A stretch of 64,000 bases of DNA from Streptomyces rishiriensis (GTDB lineage Bacteria; Actinomycetota; Actinomycetes; Streptomycetales; Streptomycetaceae), in contig NZ_JAUSWV010000002.1 in the NCBI RefSeq assembly GCF_030815485.1, positions 930,001 to 994,000 of the forward strand, in the 5' to 3' direction. Both the position numbers and the translations under genes were made by a program. Position 1 is the stretch's first letter, and the number at the start of each line of letters is the position of its first letter. A model generated the notes under the pieces. That model searched no databases. It had not been told where the DNA came from and saw only the letters and a program-made list of their open reading frames with translations. This document shows positions 55,718 to 64,000 of the stretch, piece after piece.

Positions 55718-57406
55718 TCAGGTGGTGGCGCAGGCAGCGCCGTTCAGCGTGAACGCGGTCGGCGCGGTGTTGGTCGCGCCCTTGCTGCCGATGAAGCCGA
55801 CGGTGACCGAACCGCCGGCGGGGACCGTGGACGTGTACGAGGCGGGGGCCACGCTCACCGAACCGCCGCTCTGGGTGGCGGTCCCGCCCCACATGTTCGT
55901 GACGGTCTGGCCGTCGGCGAAGGCGAAGGCGAGCTTCCAGCCGCTGATGGCGGTGGTACCGGTGTTGCGCAGGGTGATGTCGCCCTGGAAGCCGCCGGGC
56001 CACTCCCCCACGACCCGGTAGCCGACGGAGCAGGCCACGGCGGGCGCGCTGCCGGTGGTGACGTTCACCGGGGCGGAGCGGGCGGAGCGGTTCCCGGCCG
56101 CGTCGCGTGCGTAGACGGCGAAGGAGTACGCGGTGTTCGCGGCGAGGCCGGTCACGGTCGCGGAGGGGGTGGTCGAGGCGGCGACACCGGTCTCGGTGCT
56201 TCCGCTGATCCGTACGACGTCATAGCCCGCGACGCCGACGTTGTCCGTGGCGGCGGCCCAGGTGAGGGTCGCCGAGGTGGCCGTCACGCCGGAGGCGGTC
56301 GGAATCCCCGGGGTGGTCGGGGCCTGGGTGTCACCCGGCGTGCCGCCGCCGAAGACCGTGGCTTCCTCGGCGGTCCCGGCGATGCCGTTCACGCCGTTGA
56401 AGATGCGCTGCCCCCAGGAACTGAGCTGCGCAGGATCGAAGTTGAGGGTCAGGTCGAGGATCGGGTCGGTGTTCCCGCTCCAGGACCAGGCGAGGTAACC
56501 CAGGTCCAGCTGCTGGGCGGTGGCCATCATGGTGTCCTCGTCGGGATCGCCCCACTGGTCGGCGGGGCCGCCGAACTCGCCGATGAGAATGGGGAGTCGG
56601 GCGTCGACGAAGGCGTTCAGGTAGTCGGTGATCTCCGCCGCGGTGTCGAAGACGCTGTACATGTGGATCGAGAAGATCAGGTTGCCCGTGGTGTCGGCGG
56701 CGTACACGGACTGGGCGTTGGCGCGCATGACGCCCTGCCAGTCCTGGCCCCAGTTGGGCGCGTCCACCATGATCGTGTGCTGGAGACCGGCGTTGCGCAG
56801 CTTCTTGATCGCGGCGATCGTCGGATCGGTCCAGCCCGCCGGGTCCGTGTTTCCCCAGGGCTCGTTGCCGATGTTGACGATGATGTAGTCCTCCTGGCCG
56901 GCCAGCACGTCCTTCAGGCCGATCCAGTAGTCGGCCGCCTGGTCGAGCGTGCCGGCGGCGGTGTCCTCGCCGTAGCCGGTGGTGTCGTGCACCTCCAGAA
57001 CGCAGATGAGCCGGTTGGCCTTGCACTGCGCGATGACGGTCGCCACGTCCGATGCGCTGTTCGCGCTCCAGCGATGGCCGTCGGCGAGGACGACGCGCAC
57101 CGCGTTGGCCCCCATCGCCTTGATGTCGGCGAGGGACTGCTGCGTCCGGCCCGGGTACCAGGTGTGGGCGTGGTTCACGCCGCGCATGACGAAGTCGTTC
57201 CCGTTGCTCTCCACCAGACGGCCGTCGCTGATGTGCAGACCGGTGGCGAGAGCGTCGGAGGCCCGGGTCTGGGCCTGGGCGCCGGCCGGGCAGAGGGCGC
57301 CGACGAGGACCAGGCCGAGAAGGGCCGCGAGTCTGGCGAGCAGCGCGCCCAGGGGGTGTTTCGTGTTTCCTTTCGCGCGCGTTGTCGTGCTCCTTGCTGT
57401 TCTCAC
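55718..57406 (-). CDS. Secreted GH5 beta-mannanase-like enzyme with FN3 and CBM2
   Basis: A 562-residue secreted enzyme. The signal peptide runs to about 46 (LAALLGLVLVGALCPAGAQA). GH5 barrel near 50-350: RGVNHAHTWYPGRTQQSLAD, acid/base Glu182 in VNIGNEPWG and nucleophile Glu277 in LIGEFGG. These fit GH5 subfamily 8 mannanases, such as streptomycete ManA, better than cellulases. FN3 near 365-455; CBM2 near 460-562 (VVGEWPGGFQGDITLRNTG). GTG 57406 follows GGAG. A CebR-type box lies 66 bases upstream. Confidence 0.9.
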   Translation of the reverse strand: MRTARSTTTRAKGNTKHPLGALLARLAALLGLVLVGALCPAGAQAQTRASDALATGLHISDGRLVESNGNDFVMRGVNHAHTWYPGRTQQSLADIKAMGANAVRVVLADGHRWSANSASDVATVIAQCKANRLICVLEVHDTTGYGEDTAAGTLDQAADYWIGLKDVLAGQEDYIIVNIGNEPWGNTDPAGWTDPTIAAIKKLRNAGLQHTIMVDAPNWGQDWQGVMRANAQSVYAADTTGNLIFSIHMYSVFDTAAEITDYLNAFVDARLPILIGEFGGPADQWGDPDEDTMMATAQQLDLGYLAWSWSGNTDPILDLTLNFDPAQLSSWGQRIFNGVNGIAGTAEEATVFGGGTPGDTQAPTTPGIPTASGVTATSATLTWAAATDNVGVAGYDVVRISGSTETGVAASTTPSATVTGLAANTAYSFAVYARDAAGNRSARSAPVNVTTGSAPAVACSVGYRVVGEWPGGFQGDITLRNTGTTAISGWKLAFAFADGQTVTNMWGGTATQSGGSVSVAPASYTSTVPAGGSVTVGFIGSKGATNTAPTAFTLNGAACATT

Positions 57407-57471
57407 TGCGACTCCAGGAGTGAGGCCAAGAAACTCAGGCGGCAGAAGGGCGGGGGGATGGGGAAAGCGTG

Positions 57472-57485
57472 TGGGAGCGCTCCCA
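57472..57485. promoter_or_regulatory. CebR-type operator TGGGAGCGCTCCCA
   Basis: A perfect 14-base palindrome identical to the published CebR box of Streptomyces, 66 bases upstream of the mannanase start. CebR is a LacI-type repressor released by cellobiose and cello-oligosaccharides. No cebR gene is in the window. Confidence 0.8.
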
Positions 57486-58557
57486 TAAAGCCACTACGTC
57501 AAGTACACGTCAAGACCTTGCGCAGGGCTCCCGGGTTCCGAGGAGGCTCTCCGACCCTGTGGCGAGGCCGGTGGACACGTGACCGTTCGGCATCGAACGA
57601 GATCCTCGTGAAGGCAAGACCCGGCATACCGCACCTCGCCCACGACGAGTGGCTGCGCCGCCCCAACAACCTCGAGGCGTCCGCCGGGCATCACATCGAC
57701 GTCGCCGACGAGAGCGGTGGCGGAGCCTGAGTGGAGCCTCAGTGGAGAGGCCTCATTCGCCGCCGTCCCGCCCCGGGCCGGCCAGGTGGCGGCGGGGTCG
57801 CGGACGGTGGCGCCGCCGAGGCGGACGCCGCTGTGGCCGCCGCTCGCCAGACCTTCGACACCGACCCTGGCCGCGCCTCGCTTCCACCGAACACGGCCGG
57901 ACGCTGTGACGACGCTCGTAGCCCCCTCATCGCGACCTGGCCCACTTCCCCGCCACCCCCGCGGACCTCCCAGGGCATCCGGGGAGACCAGCGGACGCCA
58001 CATGGTGCGTGACTCGACGTTGTTCGGCCTCGAAATGTACGAAACGACAGGCCCGCGTCGGACAGTGCGCCTGCTCGGACGTGGGCGCCGCGAGGAGTGG
58101 CGGGGGGCGCAGGCCCTGGAAGCCGCGCCGCGAAGAGCGACGGATGGCACCGGGCTCCGGAAGCGCGGCTGCGGCCGGGCGCGGGCGCTCGAAGTGAGCA
58201 AGATCGCCGCTGAAACAGCGGGATCGCATGAGAGGCGACGGCGAAAACGGGCACACTTCCGAGCCGCCGCGAAACGAGAGGCACGGAGCATGAAGGATCC
58301 GCACGAATCGACCGGCTCGTACCCGACGACGGACCCCGGGCGGCAGGCGGCAGGCGGCGGACGCCGGGCGGTGTGTCCACGGAACTGCCCGCCGCACTCG
58401 GTGGATTCGCTTGACCATGGAGTGACGGGAATGTGTGGGTATTGTATCCGCCGGTCATCCGGTGACGGCGTATCAGCCTTTCGGTACGGATTTCGACCCG
58501 CCGCCGCTCCCGAGGGAGGCTTGCGACGATATCTGCGGTGGAGTAACTACGTGAGCC
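57486..58557. other. Gene-poor 1.1-kb stretch, possible aldehyde dehydrogenase remnant
   Basis: No intact gene is supported. Between about 57680 and 57905, plus-strand frames show pieces resembling the N-terminus of an aldehyde dehydrogenase: GHHIDVADESGG in one frame, VADGGAAEADAAVAAARQTF in another. This fits a frameshifted remnant. A later frame from about 58290 (MKDPHESTGSYPTTDPGRQA) is unrecognisable. Confidence 0.25.
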
Positions 58558-59217
58558 ATGAACCTGTTCACCCGCGGCGCATCCTCACGACGCCCGGCTC
58601 CCCCCACAGCTCCGCAACGCTCCGCCGACCCAGCCTCCGCTCCGGCCGCCGGCCTGCCCGATCCCGCGCTCGCGGCGCTGACCGGCGACTGGATGATCGA
58701 CCCGGCGCACAGCCGTATCGGCTTCTCCGTCCGGCATGCCCTGGTGACCACCGTGCGCGGGGCGTTCACGGAGTACCAGAGCCGGCTCTACTTCGACGGC
58801 CGCAACCCGGCCCGATCACGGGCGGAGATCCTTTTGTCCACGGCGAGCGTCGACACCGGCGTGGAGCAACGCGACGCGCATTTGACCGGTCGTGACTTTC
58901 TGGACGCGGCGACCTATCCGCGTATGCGATTCACCAGTACGGCCGTGCAACTCGCGGGCCCCGACGTCTATCGCATGACCGGCGACCTCACCATCAAGGA
59001 GATCACTCGCCCCGTAGCCCTGGAACTCACCTACATAGGACATGTCACCGACCCGTTCGGCTATGAACGGGCCGGTTTCGACGGCACCACCACGATCAAT
59101 CGTTCCGAATGGGGCCTCACGTACAACGCGCGACTGGCCGAAGGCGGCGCGATGGTGAGTGAGAAGGTGCGCCTCCAGTTCGACATCGCCGCGATTCGCA
59201 CCCCCACCGCGGGCTGA
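58558..59217 (+). CDS. YceI-family lipocalin-like protein
   Basis: A 219-residue YceI protein. After an Ala/Pro-rich N-terminal tail, DWMIDPAHSRIGFSVRHALV starts the barrel, with TGRDFLDAATYPRMRFTST and LTIKEITRPVALELTYIGHV following. YceI proteins bind isoprenoids or other hydrophobic molecules and are often induced by stress. There is no classic signal peptide. The ribosome site is weak. ATG 58558 is the only reasonable start. Confidence 0.9.
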   Translation: MNLFTRGASSRRPAPPTAPQRSADPASAPAAGLPDPALAALTGDWMIDPAHSRIGFSVRHALVTTVRGAFTEYQSRLYFDGRNPARSRAEILLSTASVDTGVEQRDAHLTGRDFLDAATYPRMRFTSTAVQLAGPDVYRMTGDLTIKEITRPVALELTYIGHVTDPFGYERAGFDGTTTINRSEWGLTYNARLAEGGAMVSEKVRLQFDIAAIRTPTAG

Positions 59218-59349
59218 CCGGCTCGTGCGGAGTCGGCGTAGGCCGGCTCGGCGGCGCCGGGGACGAATCCACGGGCGAGGCGGGTGAGCACCGGTTGACC
59301 CGTGACCGGTGAAGCCGCCCCGGTGCGCGCCGCGCCGGGCCGCGCCGGA

Positions 59350-59916
59350 TCAGCTCGATTCCGTTTCCGTCAGGGCCGCCCGCGCGGCGTCGAGGATCTT
59401 CTCGGAGATGGGCGAGTCCTTGGTGGCCCGGGCGAGGACGAGTGCGCCGATCATCGTGCACAGTCGGGCGATGCCGTCCTCGTCATCGGTGGCGAGCCAC
59501 TCGGCGAAGTCGCCCACGCCCTCGGTATAGACGCGACGCGCCTCGTCGGCGCCGGTTTCGCGGGCCATGTCGTGGGCGAGTGCGGCGGTGGGACAGCCCT
59601 CCGCCGGGTTGTCGCGGTGCTCGACGGACAGGTAGGCGTCGATCAGCGCCCGCCGGGCGGCGGCGCGCTCTCCGGTGCCCTGCTCCAGGGCGGCCTCACG
59701 ACGCTGGGCGAGTTCCCCGAAGGCATGGGCGGTGGCCTCGTCGATGAGCGCGTCCTTGGACGCGAACTGCTTGTAGAAACCTCCGTGGGTCAGGCCGGAC
59801 GCCTGCATCAGGTCGGCGACGCTGATGTGCGTGCCCCGCTCCCGGAACAGCCGGGAAGCGGTTCGCACGACCCGCTCGCGGTTCTCTCGCGCCTGTGCCT
59901 GTGACACACGACCCAT
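59350..59916 (-). CDS. TetR-family transcriptional regulator
   Basis: A 188-residue TetR regulator. The HTH is RENRERVVRTASRLFRERGT, then HISVADLMQASGLTHGGFYK. The C-terminal domain has GCPTAALAHDMARETG, typical of one ligand-sensing subgroup. GGAGAG precedes ATG 59916. It is divergent from the SDR at 60024, and an 8+8 inverted repeat lies between them. Confidence 0.92.
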   Translation of the reverse strand: MGRVSQAQARENRERVVRTASRLFRERGTHISVADLMQASGLTHGGFYKQFASKDALIDEATAHAFGELAQRREAALEQGTGERAAARRALIDAYLSVEHRDNPAEGCPTAALAHDMARETGADEARRVYTEGVGDFAEWLATDDEDGIARLCTMIGALVLARATKDSPISEKILDAARAALTETESS

Positions 59917-59962
59917 CGGCTCTCCTCAGTTGAATGTCGCTTGCCATCTATTCTATGCTCAG

Positions 59963-59986
59963 TTTAGATTTTGGTCCTAATCTAAA
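59963..59986. promoter_or_regulatory. TetR-type operator TTTAGATT-N8-AATCTAAA
   Basis: Perfect 8-base arms separated by TTGGTCCT lie in the TetR/SDR divergent region, 47 bases from the TetR start and 37 from the SDR. A TATTCTATG sequence adjacent could be a -10. It is AT-rich in a GC-rich genome, which adds weight. Confidence 0.7.
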
Positions 59987-60023
59987 AGAGCCTCTCGTCG
60001 GGGCCACAGCACTGGGAGCAGAC

Positions 60024-60710
60024 ATGGAACTCAAGAACGCCGTCGTAGTGGTCACCGGCGCCAACCGCGGTCTGGGACGCGAGCTGGCCACCCAGCTCCT
60101 GGAGCGCGGCGCGAAGGTGTATGCGGCAGCGCGCCGTCCGGAGACCGTCGACCTGCCGGGCGCGATCCCGCTCCGCCTGGACGTCACGGACGAGGAGTCC
60201 GTCCTGGCGGCGGCCCGGGTGGCGTCCGACGCGACGCTGCTGGTGAACAACGCCGGAATCTCCACCGGCACCTCCCTCGTCGCCGGCGACCTGGACGCGG
60301 TGCGGCTGGAGATGACGACGAACTACTTCGGGCCGCTCGCCGCGACCCGCGCCTTCGCCCCGGTCATCGAGCGCAACGGCGGCGGCGCCGTACTCAACGT
60401 CCTGTCGGTGCTCTCCTGGCTGCACCCGGCCGGCCTCGGCTCCTACGCGGCGACCAAGGCCGCCGCCTGGGCGCTGACCAACGCGACCCGGGAGGAGCTC
60501 GCACCCCGCGGGATCACCGTCTCCGCACTGCACGTCGGCTACATGGACACCGACATGGCCGCCGCCGTTCCCGCCGAGCAGAAGGCCGACCCCGCCGATG
60601 TCGCCGCCCAGGCGCTCACCGGCCTCGAGAAGGGCCTGCCCGAGATCCTCGCCGACGAGACCACCCGGTACGTCAAGCAGGGACTGTCCGCAGCACCCGG
60701 CGCGGCATGA
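60024..60710 (+). CDS. Short-chain dehydrogenase/reductase, TetR partner
   Basis: A 228-residue SDR. TGANRGLG is near the start, LLVNNAGIS follows near 80, and YAATKAAAWALT gives the catalytic Tyr and Lys. The active-site Ser lies in NVLSVLSWLHPAG. ATG 60024 follows GGGAG. It is divergent from the TetR gene and is probably under its control. The substrate is unknown. Confidence 0.92.
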   Translation: MELKNAVVVVTGANRGLGRELATQLLERGAKVYAAARRPETVDLPGAIPLRLDVTDEESVLAAARVASDATLLVNNAGISTGTSLVAGDLDAVRLEMTTNYFGPLAATRAFAPVIERNGGGAVLNVLSVLSWLHPAGLGSYAATKAAAWALTNATREELAPRGITVSALHVGYMDTDMAAAVPAEQKADPADVAAQALTGLEKGLPEILADETTRYVKQGLSAAPGAA

Positions 60711-60750
60711 GGCAGCGCCTCCGGGCGGCCCGGTCCGGCACGGAGCCGGG

Positions 60751-61251
60751 TCACCCCTGAGGGCGAGGCACCGGAAAGAGAAGGCAGCTGCTGGTGGCGT
60801 GGGCGAGGAGACGGTCCGTCGCGTCGAGCAGCTGCGCCTGCGCCAGGACGGTCCGACGGCCGCCGTTGATCACCGTCCCGACGGCACGGACAGTGCCCGT
60901 GTCGGCGGTGATCCGCCGCAGGAACTTCACCGTCAGGTCGAGCGAGGTGTACGCCATGCCCTGCGGGAGGGTGGACTGGACGGCGCAGCCCGCCGCCGAG
61001 TCGAGCAGGGTGGCGAAGATCCCGCCGTGGACGCTGCCGATCGGGTTGTAGTGCTCCTCGCCGGGCGTCAGCGAGAAGACGGCCCTGCCGGGGGCCACCT
61101 CGACCAGGGTGAAGTCGATGGCGTGACTGACGGGCGGCCCCGGCAGCCGTCCCGCCTGCAGCTCCCGGAGGAAGTCGAGCCCGGCCATGCGTCCGGCGGC
61201 GTCCGCCAGGATCGCCGGATCTTCCCACTCATACGTACGTGTCCGTCCCAC
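60751..61251 (-). CDS. PaaI-family (hotdog) thioesterase
   Basis: A 166-residue hotdog-fold protein. NPIGSVHGGIFATLLDSAAG is the active-site helix region, with TSLDLTVKFLRRI and GTVINGGRRTVLAQAQLLDA following. It probably hydrolyses acyl- or aryl-CoA esters. GTG 61251 is chosen because GGGAGG lies 10 bases upstream. It is divergent from the HxlR regulator. Confidence 0.88.
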   Translation of the reverse strand: MGRTRTYEWEDPAILADAAGRMAGLDFLRELQAGRLPGPPVSHAIDFTLVEVAPGRAVFSLTPGEEHYNPIGSVHGGIFATLLDSAAGCAVQSTLPQGMAYTSLDLTVKFLRRITADTGTVRAVGTVINGGRRTVLAQAQLLDATDRLLAHATSSCLLFPVPRPQG

Positions 61252-61306
61252 GGCCGAGTGCCTCCCTCTGACTTTTTCCAGTGAAGCTAGCCCCCGCCTC
61301 ACCTGA

Positions 61307-61336
61307 CTGTCAATGTCGAAGCCAGCGCCTTACGAT
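61307..61336 (+). promoter_or_regulatory. Promoter of HxlR gene, predicts leaderless mRNA
   Basis: CTGTCA at 61307-61312 and TACGAT at 61331-61336 are separated by 18 bases. Transcription would begin around 61343, which is the ATG chosen for the HxlR gene, so the message may be leaderless. Confidence 0.45.
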
Positions 61337-61342
61337 GACGGG

Positions 61343-61810
61343 ATGAAGTGGCTTGAGGCGAGCACGGAGAACTGTCCCGTCCAGCGCACGCTCGACGTGA
61401 TCGGGGAGAAGTGGACCTTGCTGATCCTGCGCGACGCCGTCAACGGCGTCCGCCGCTTCGACGACTTCCACCGCCATATCGGCCTGTCGGAGGCCGTCCT
61501 CAGCGACCGCCTCCGCAAGCTGACCTCGGCCGGCATCCTCAAGACCGTCCCTTACCGGGAGCCGGGCAGCCGGCCCCGTAACGAGTACCGGCTGACCCGC
61601 AAGGGCTGGGACCTGTGGCCCGTCCTGATGGCACTGAGCCAGTGGGGCGAGGCGTACACCCTCGACTCCGAGGGTCCCGTGCTGGACGTGCGCCACACCG
61701 ACTGCGGCGCTCCCCTCCGCGTCGTCGTCGAGTGCTCCGCGGAGCACTCCGCCCTCGGCCCAGGGGAGGTCACCGCCCGACTGGGACCGGGCGCCCGGCC
61801 CCGGTCGTGA
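61343..61810 (+). CDS. HxlR-family transcriptional regulator
   Basis: A 155-residue HxlR protein. NCPVQRTLDVIGEKWTLLIL starts the winged helix, followed by [20 protein letters not shown] and LRKLTSAGILKTVPYREPGS. ATG 61343 matches the predicted transcription start; ATG 61313 is upstream but would overlap the -35 to -10 spacer. HxlR proteins sense formaldehyde, quinones or redox state. It is divergent from the PaaI thioesterase. Confidence 0.9.
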   Translation: MKWLEASTENCPVQRTLDVIGEKWTLLILRDAVNGVRRFDDFHRHIGLSEAVLSDRLRKLTSAGILKTVPYREPGSRPRNEYRLTRKGWDLWPVLMALSQWGEAYTLDSEGPVLDVRHTDCGAPLRVVVECSAEHSALGPGEVTARLGPGARPRS

Positions 61811-61902
61811 GCGTGCCGTCGTACGCCCGCGGGCCGACGGCATCCGTGCCGAACAACTGGGGCCGCCGCGACGCCCTCACGGGGCGCCGGGCATCCCATC
61901 CC

Positions 61903-62622
61903 CTAGGCGCGAGCGGTGAAGCGGGACCGCCAGAGGTCGCGGAGCAGCGCGATCTCGGCCATGTGGTGGATGAATTCGAGATTGGCCGCGGTCAGCACGC
62001 CGATGTACGGGTAGTCGCCGTCGTTGCTGTACGGGTACTGCGAGAACCCGACCGTGTCGAGTTGCTCGTCGGTGACGCCCGCGACGCTGTCCCGCCAGCG
62101 GTCGATCACCGTCCAGAACCGCTCCAGGGTCAGGGCGGCGGAGGGTGTGAAGTCGACCATCAGCTTCGGGTCCTGCCGCCGTTCGCCGAAGGTCCACTCC
62201 CATGCGCCCGCGAACTCGTGGTGCAGGTGCGCCAGTCGCCACGCGATGGTCGTGACCGGTGTCGCGTCGGGCTCGGGGGCCCCGGGGTGAGCGAGGATCT
62301 GTTCGACCCGTTCCACGCTCACGCTCCAGTCCTCGGCGATCTTCTCGACGGCCATGCCACCGGCGGCCTGCCGGGCGACCTCGGCGTACTCGTTCGCCGG
62401 GATGTCGGCGGCGCCCAGGTCGAGCACCCATTCGCCCGGCCCGAACGCCCTGGGCGTCGTCGCCTCGCCCCGCCGCCGGAGCGACCAGCAGCTGGGCACC
62501 GGCTCCCACAGGTACTCCTCGTCACCGAGCCCTGTCAGCCGTACCCCGGCCATCTCCCTTGCGTGGTCGAACTGTTCGAGCAAGGGCCCCAGACGGTCGG
62601 GCCGCGCGCCTTCGGTCTCCAT
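61903..62622 (-). CDS. DinB-family protein
   Basis: A 239-residue four-helix DinB-fold protein. LLEQFDHAREMAGVRLTGLG, then WRLAHLHHEFAGAWEWTFGE and NLEFIHHMAEIALLRDLWRS carry the His residues expected to bind a metal. It fits the DinB_2 branch that includes thiol-dependent enzymes such as mycothiol-S-transferases. ATG 62622 follows AGGGGAG. The substrate is unknown. Confidence 0.85.
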   Translation of the reverse strand: METEGARPDRLGPLLEQFDHAREMAGVRLTGLGDEEYLWEPVPSCWSLRRRGEATTPRAFGPGEWVLDLGAADIPANEYAEVARQAAGGMAVEKIAEDWSVSVERVEQILAHPGAPEPDATPVTTIAWRLAHLHHEFAGAWEWTFGERRQDPKLMVDFTPSAALTLERFWTVIDRWRDSVAGVTDEQLDTVGFSQYPYSNDGDYPYIGVLTAANLEFIHHMAEIALLRDLWRSRFTARA

Positions 62623-63054
62623 GTGTGGCTCCCCTCGCGGTCGCGCCTCGTAACGCACTGCGCTCAGGCGGAAGTTAACGGCTCGTCCGACGGGGCGCCA
62701 CCGATTTCCCCCGCTCGCGGGGCGGCTGGTGACGCGAGGGGCTGCACCATGGATTCGGCAGGCAGGGGCCTCGATCGACTCCGGGCGGGACATGCCCAGG
62801 AGGCACGCCTGTCGGTCCAGGGGCCCGTCGGCGGTTTCCATGGACCGGCGTCGCCCCGGCTGACCGGCGTCCGCCCCGGCTGGCCGGCGTCTGCCCCGGC
62901 TGCCGGAGATGACGTCGGCTGCCGGGCCGGAAGCCTTCGCCCCCCGCACCGGCCTGTCGGCGACTCGGCGCCGGTGTCCACACCCCGCGTGAGGCGACCG
63001 TCGACCGTCGGCCGATGGCCCATGGCCGATGGCGGCGCCGGCGTCGACCACGGC
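62623..63054. other. Gap with short direct repeats
   Basis: A 432-base stretch with no gene I can support. From about 62848 to 62905 three 19-20-base units containing GCCCCGGCTG are tandem. The rest is unremarkable. Confidence 0.6.
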
Positions 63055-63921
63055 TCAGGCGTCCCGGTGCAGGTCCCGGGTCTCGGGAAGTGGCCGGAAG
63101 CCGGCCGACCGGTAGGTGGCGACGGCGCCGACGTTCGAGCTCGGGGTGCAGACGATCGCGCTCGACGACCCGAGCTCGCGGAGTGCGGCCGCCGCGGCGA
63201 CGGTGATCGCCTTGCCGTAGCCGTGACCGCGGTGTTCCCGATGCACGCCCATCGGCTCGAGCAACCCGGGCTTCCCCGGACCGGCCGACCACACCGTCAC
63301 CGCCGCCACCGCCTCACCCAGGGCGTCGTGGGCGACCAGACACCGCGCGTCGGCGTACGGCGTTCCGGCAGCCATCGCGTGCCAGTGCTCGTCCGTGAAC
63401 GTCGATCCGTCGAACGACGCCCGCTGTACGGCGGTCCGCGCACCCACCCGCGTCGGGCCGGTCACCTCGATCCGCAGACCCGGGTCCCGCACCGGCCGGC
63501 CGAGGTCGCGGCACAGCGGCGTCCACGGCTCGTCGGCGCTCCAGCCGTCCCCGCACAGCAGTTCCTGTACCAGCGCGCCCGGGGGCGCCTCGACGGACGC
63601 CCTGCCCTCGGCCAGTACACCGTGCTCCGGCTCGGTCACGTCCGCGAGCAGCCGCTGCGCCAGTTCCTCGTCCCGCCGGGCGTCCGGCGCGATCGTCAGC
63701 CGCAGCAGTTCGGGACCGTCCAGCAGTCCGACGGCGAGGATCCGTCCGTTCCCGCTCCAGGTCCGGACCGCCTCGGCCGTCGCCTCGGCGCCGAACCGCC
63801 AGAACCAGCCCAGGTCCCCCGGATGCAGTTGCGCCGGCGCCCCCTCGTACTGCCACTCCCGCAGTACGCCCACGACCTCGCGCAGCCCGTCGACTCCCGG
63901 CTTGCCCGCCGCCGGCGCCAT
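63055..63921 (-). CDS. GNAT-family N-acetyltransferase
   Basis: A 288-residue protein with two GNAT-like halves. The N-terminal half is degenerate. The C-terminal half, near 150-285, has the acetyl-CoA loop GVHREHRGHGYGKAITVAAA and the SNVGAVATYRSAGFRPL motif. The substrate is unknown. ATG 63921 is the start, with a GGAGGGGG ribosome site just upstream. Confidence 0.88.
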   Translation of the reverse strand: MAPAAGKPGVDGLREVVGVLREWQYEGAPAQLHPGDLGWFWRFGAEATAEAVRTWSGNGRILAVGLLDGPELLRLTIAPDARRDEELAQRLLADVTEPEHGVLAEGRASVEAPPGALVQELLCGDGWSADEPWTPLCRDLGRPVRDPGLRIEVTGPTRVGARTAVQRASFDGSTFTDEHWHAMAAGTPYADARCLVAHDALGEAVAAVTVWSAGPGKPGLLEPMGVHREHRGHGYGKAITVAAAAALRELGSSSAIVCTPSSNVGAVATYRSAGFRPLPETRDLHRDA

Positions 63922-63951
63922 GCCCCCTCCGCAGCCCTGTGTCCTGGTGCT

Positions 63952-64000
63952 TCAGGGGCGCGGCCGGGCGGCCGTGTCGAGGTAGAAGGCGTCGATGCTC
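63952..64000 (-). CDS. C-terminal fragment of a gene (runs off right edge)
   Basis: On the minus strand a frame ending in TGA 63952-63954 encodes SIDAFYLDTAARPRP at its end. It stops 31 bases upstream of the GNAT start and is co-directional. Only 15 residues are visible; the family cannot be named. Confidence 0.4.
   Translation of the reverse strand, partial: SIDAFYLDTAARPRP

Overview
The window is high-GC actinobacterial DNA that reads as Streptomyces. GTG starts are common, genes are strongly third-position GC biased, secreted hydrolases carry long signal peptides, MarR/PadR/TetR/LacI/GntR regulators are dense, and the sugar ABC cassette lacks its own ATPase (streptomycetes use a shared MsiK). 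There is no rRNA, tRNA, CRISPR array or intact mobile element. The only transposon trace is a truncated Tn3-type transposase tail near the left end. About 65 protein genes are called, including two partial genes at the edges and two very small ORFs found by reading overlapping start/stop codons.

Layout. (1) 1-5.4 kb: hemerythrin gene fragment, Tn3 remnant, then an XRE/MmyB-type regulator divergent from an SDR, an F420-type nitroreductase, an aldo/keto reductase and a flavodoxin-fold quinone reductase: a small redox set. (2) 5.8-7.9 kb: dhaKLM, PTS-linked dihydroxyacetone kinase. (3) 7.9-15.7 kb: a GH75 chitosanase with a long acidic tail, an FN3 protein, a GC-rich minisatellite, a cell-surface protein, a PadR regulator, a 2,4-dienoyl-CoA reductase-like flavoenzyme and a secreted protein. 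(4) 15.8-24.5 kb: a PAS-PAS-GAF-PP2C phosphatase, a membrane-anchored protein, a PrmC-like methyltransferase behind a possible attenuator, MarR, GNAT, a quinone oxidoreductase, a molybdopterin enzyme coupled to a flavin reductase, and a membrane protein. (5) 24.5-31.1 kb: a CE7 esterase, serine hydrolase, DasR-like GntR regulator with a candidate operator, methyltransferase, PadR with a SnoaL-like partner, and a membrane protein. (6) 31.1-33.0 kb: a short second-type Rho with a long pyrimidine-rich leader. (7) 33.1-41.7 kb: a D-Ala-D-Ala carboxypeptidase, glutaminase, an operon of FCD regulator, micro membrane protein and asparaginase, then UppP, crcB-DUF190-crcB, an SMP-30-like protein and an ArsR-type regulator.

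(8) 41.8-50.0 kb is the clearest functional system, a beta-1,4-galactan utilisation locus. GH53 endogalactanase and GH42 beta-galactosidase are on the minus strand. A lipoprotein binding protein, two permeases and a LacI regulator are on the plus strand, joined by 4-base stop/start overlaps. The shared intergenic region holds a lac-operator-like palindrome. (9) 50.1-55.6 kb: VOC protein, MarR, SseB-like protein, a 481-residue GAPDH preceded by a long hairpin, 6-phosphogluconate dehydrogenase convergent to it across a strong bidirectional terminator, tandem repeats, and MarR. (10) 55.7-57.5 kb: a GH5 mannanase-FN3-CBM2 preceded by a perfect CebR-type box. (11) 57.5-64 kb: a 1.1-kb gene-poor stretch, YceI, a TetR/SDR pair with an 8+8 inverted repeat, a PaaI thioesterase divergent from HxlR, DinB, GNAT and a gene fragment.

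Nothing here is a clear defence island or biosynthetic cluster. The most unusual items are the Rho paralogue whose primary RNA-binding motif appears eroded, the leader-peptide/hairpin arrangement before the PrmC-like gene, and the nested palindromes upstream of the chitosanase. All functional statements rest on motif recognition by eye; no database search was run.
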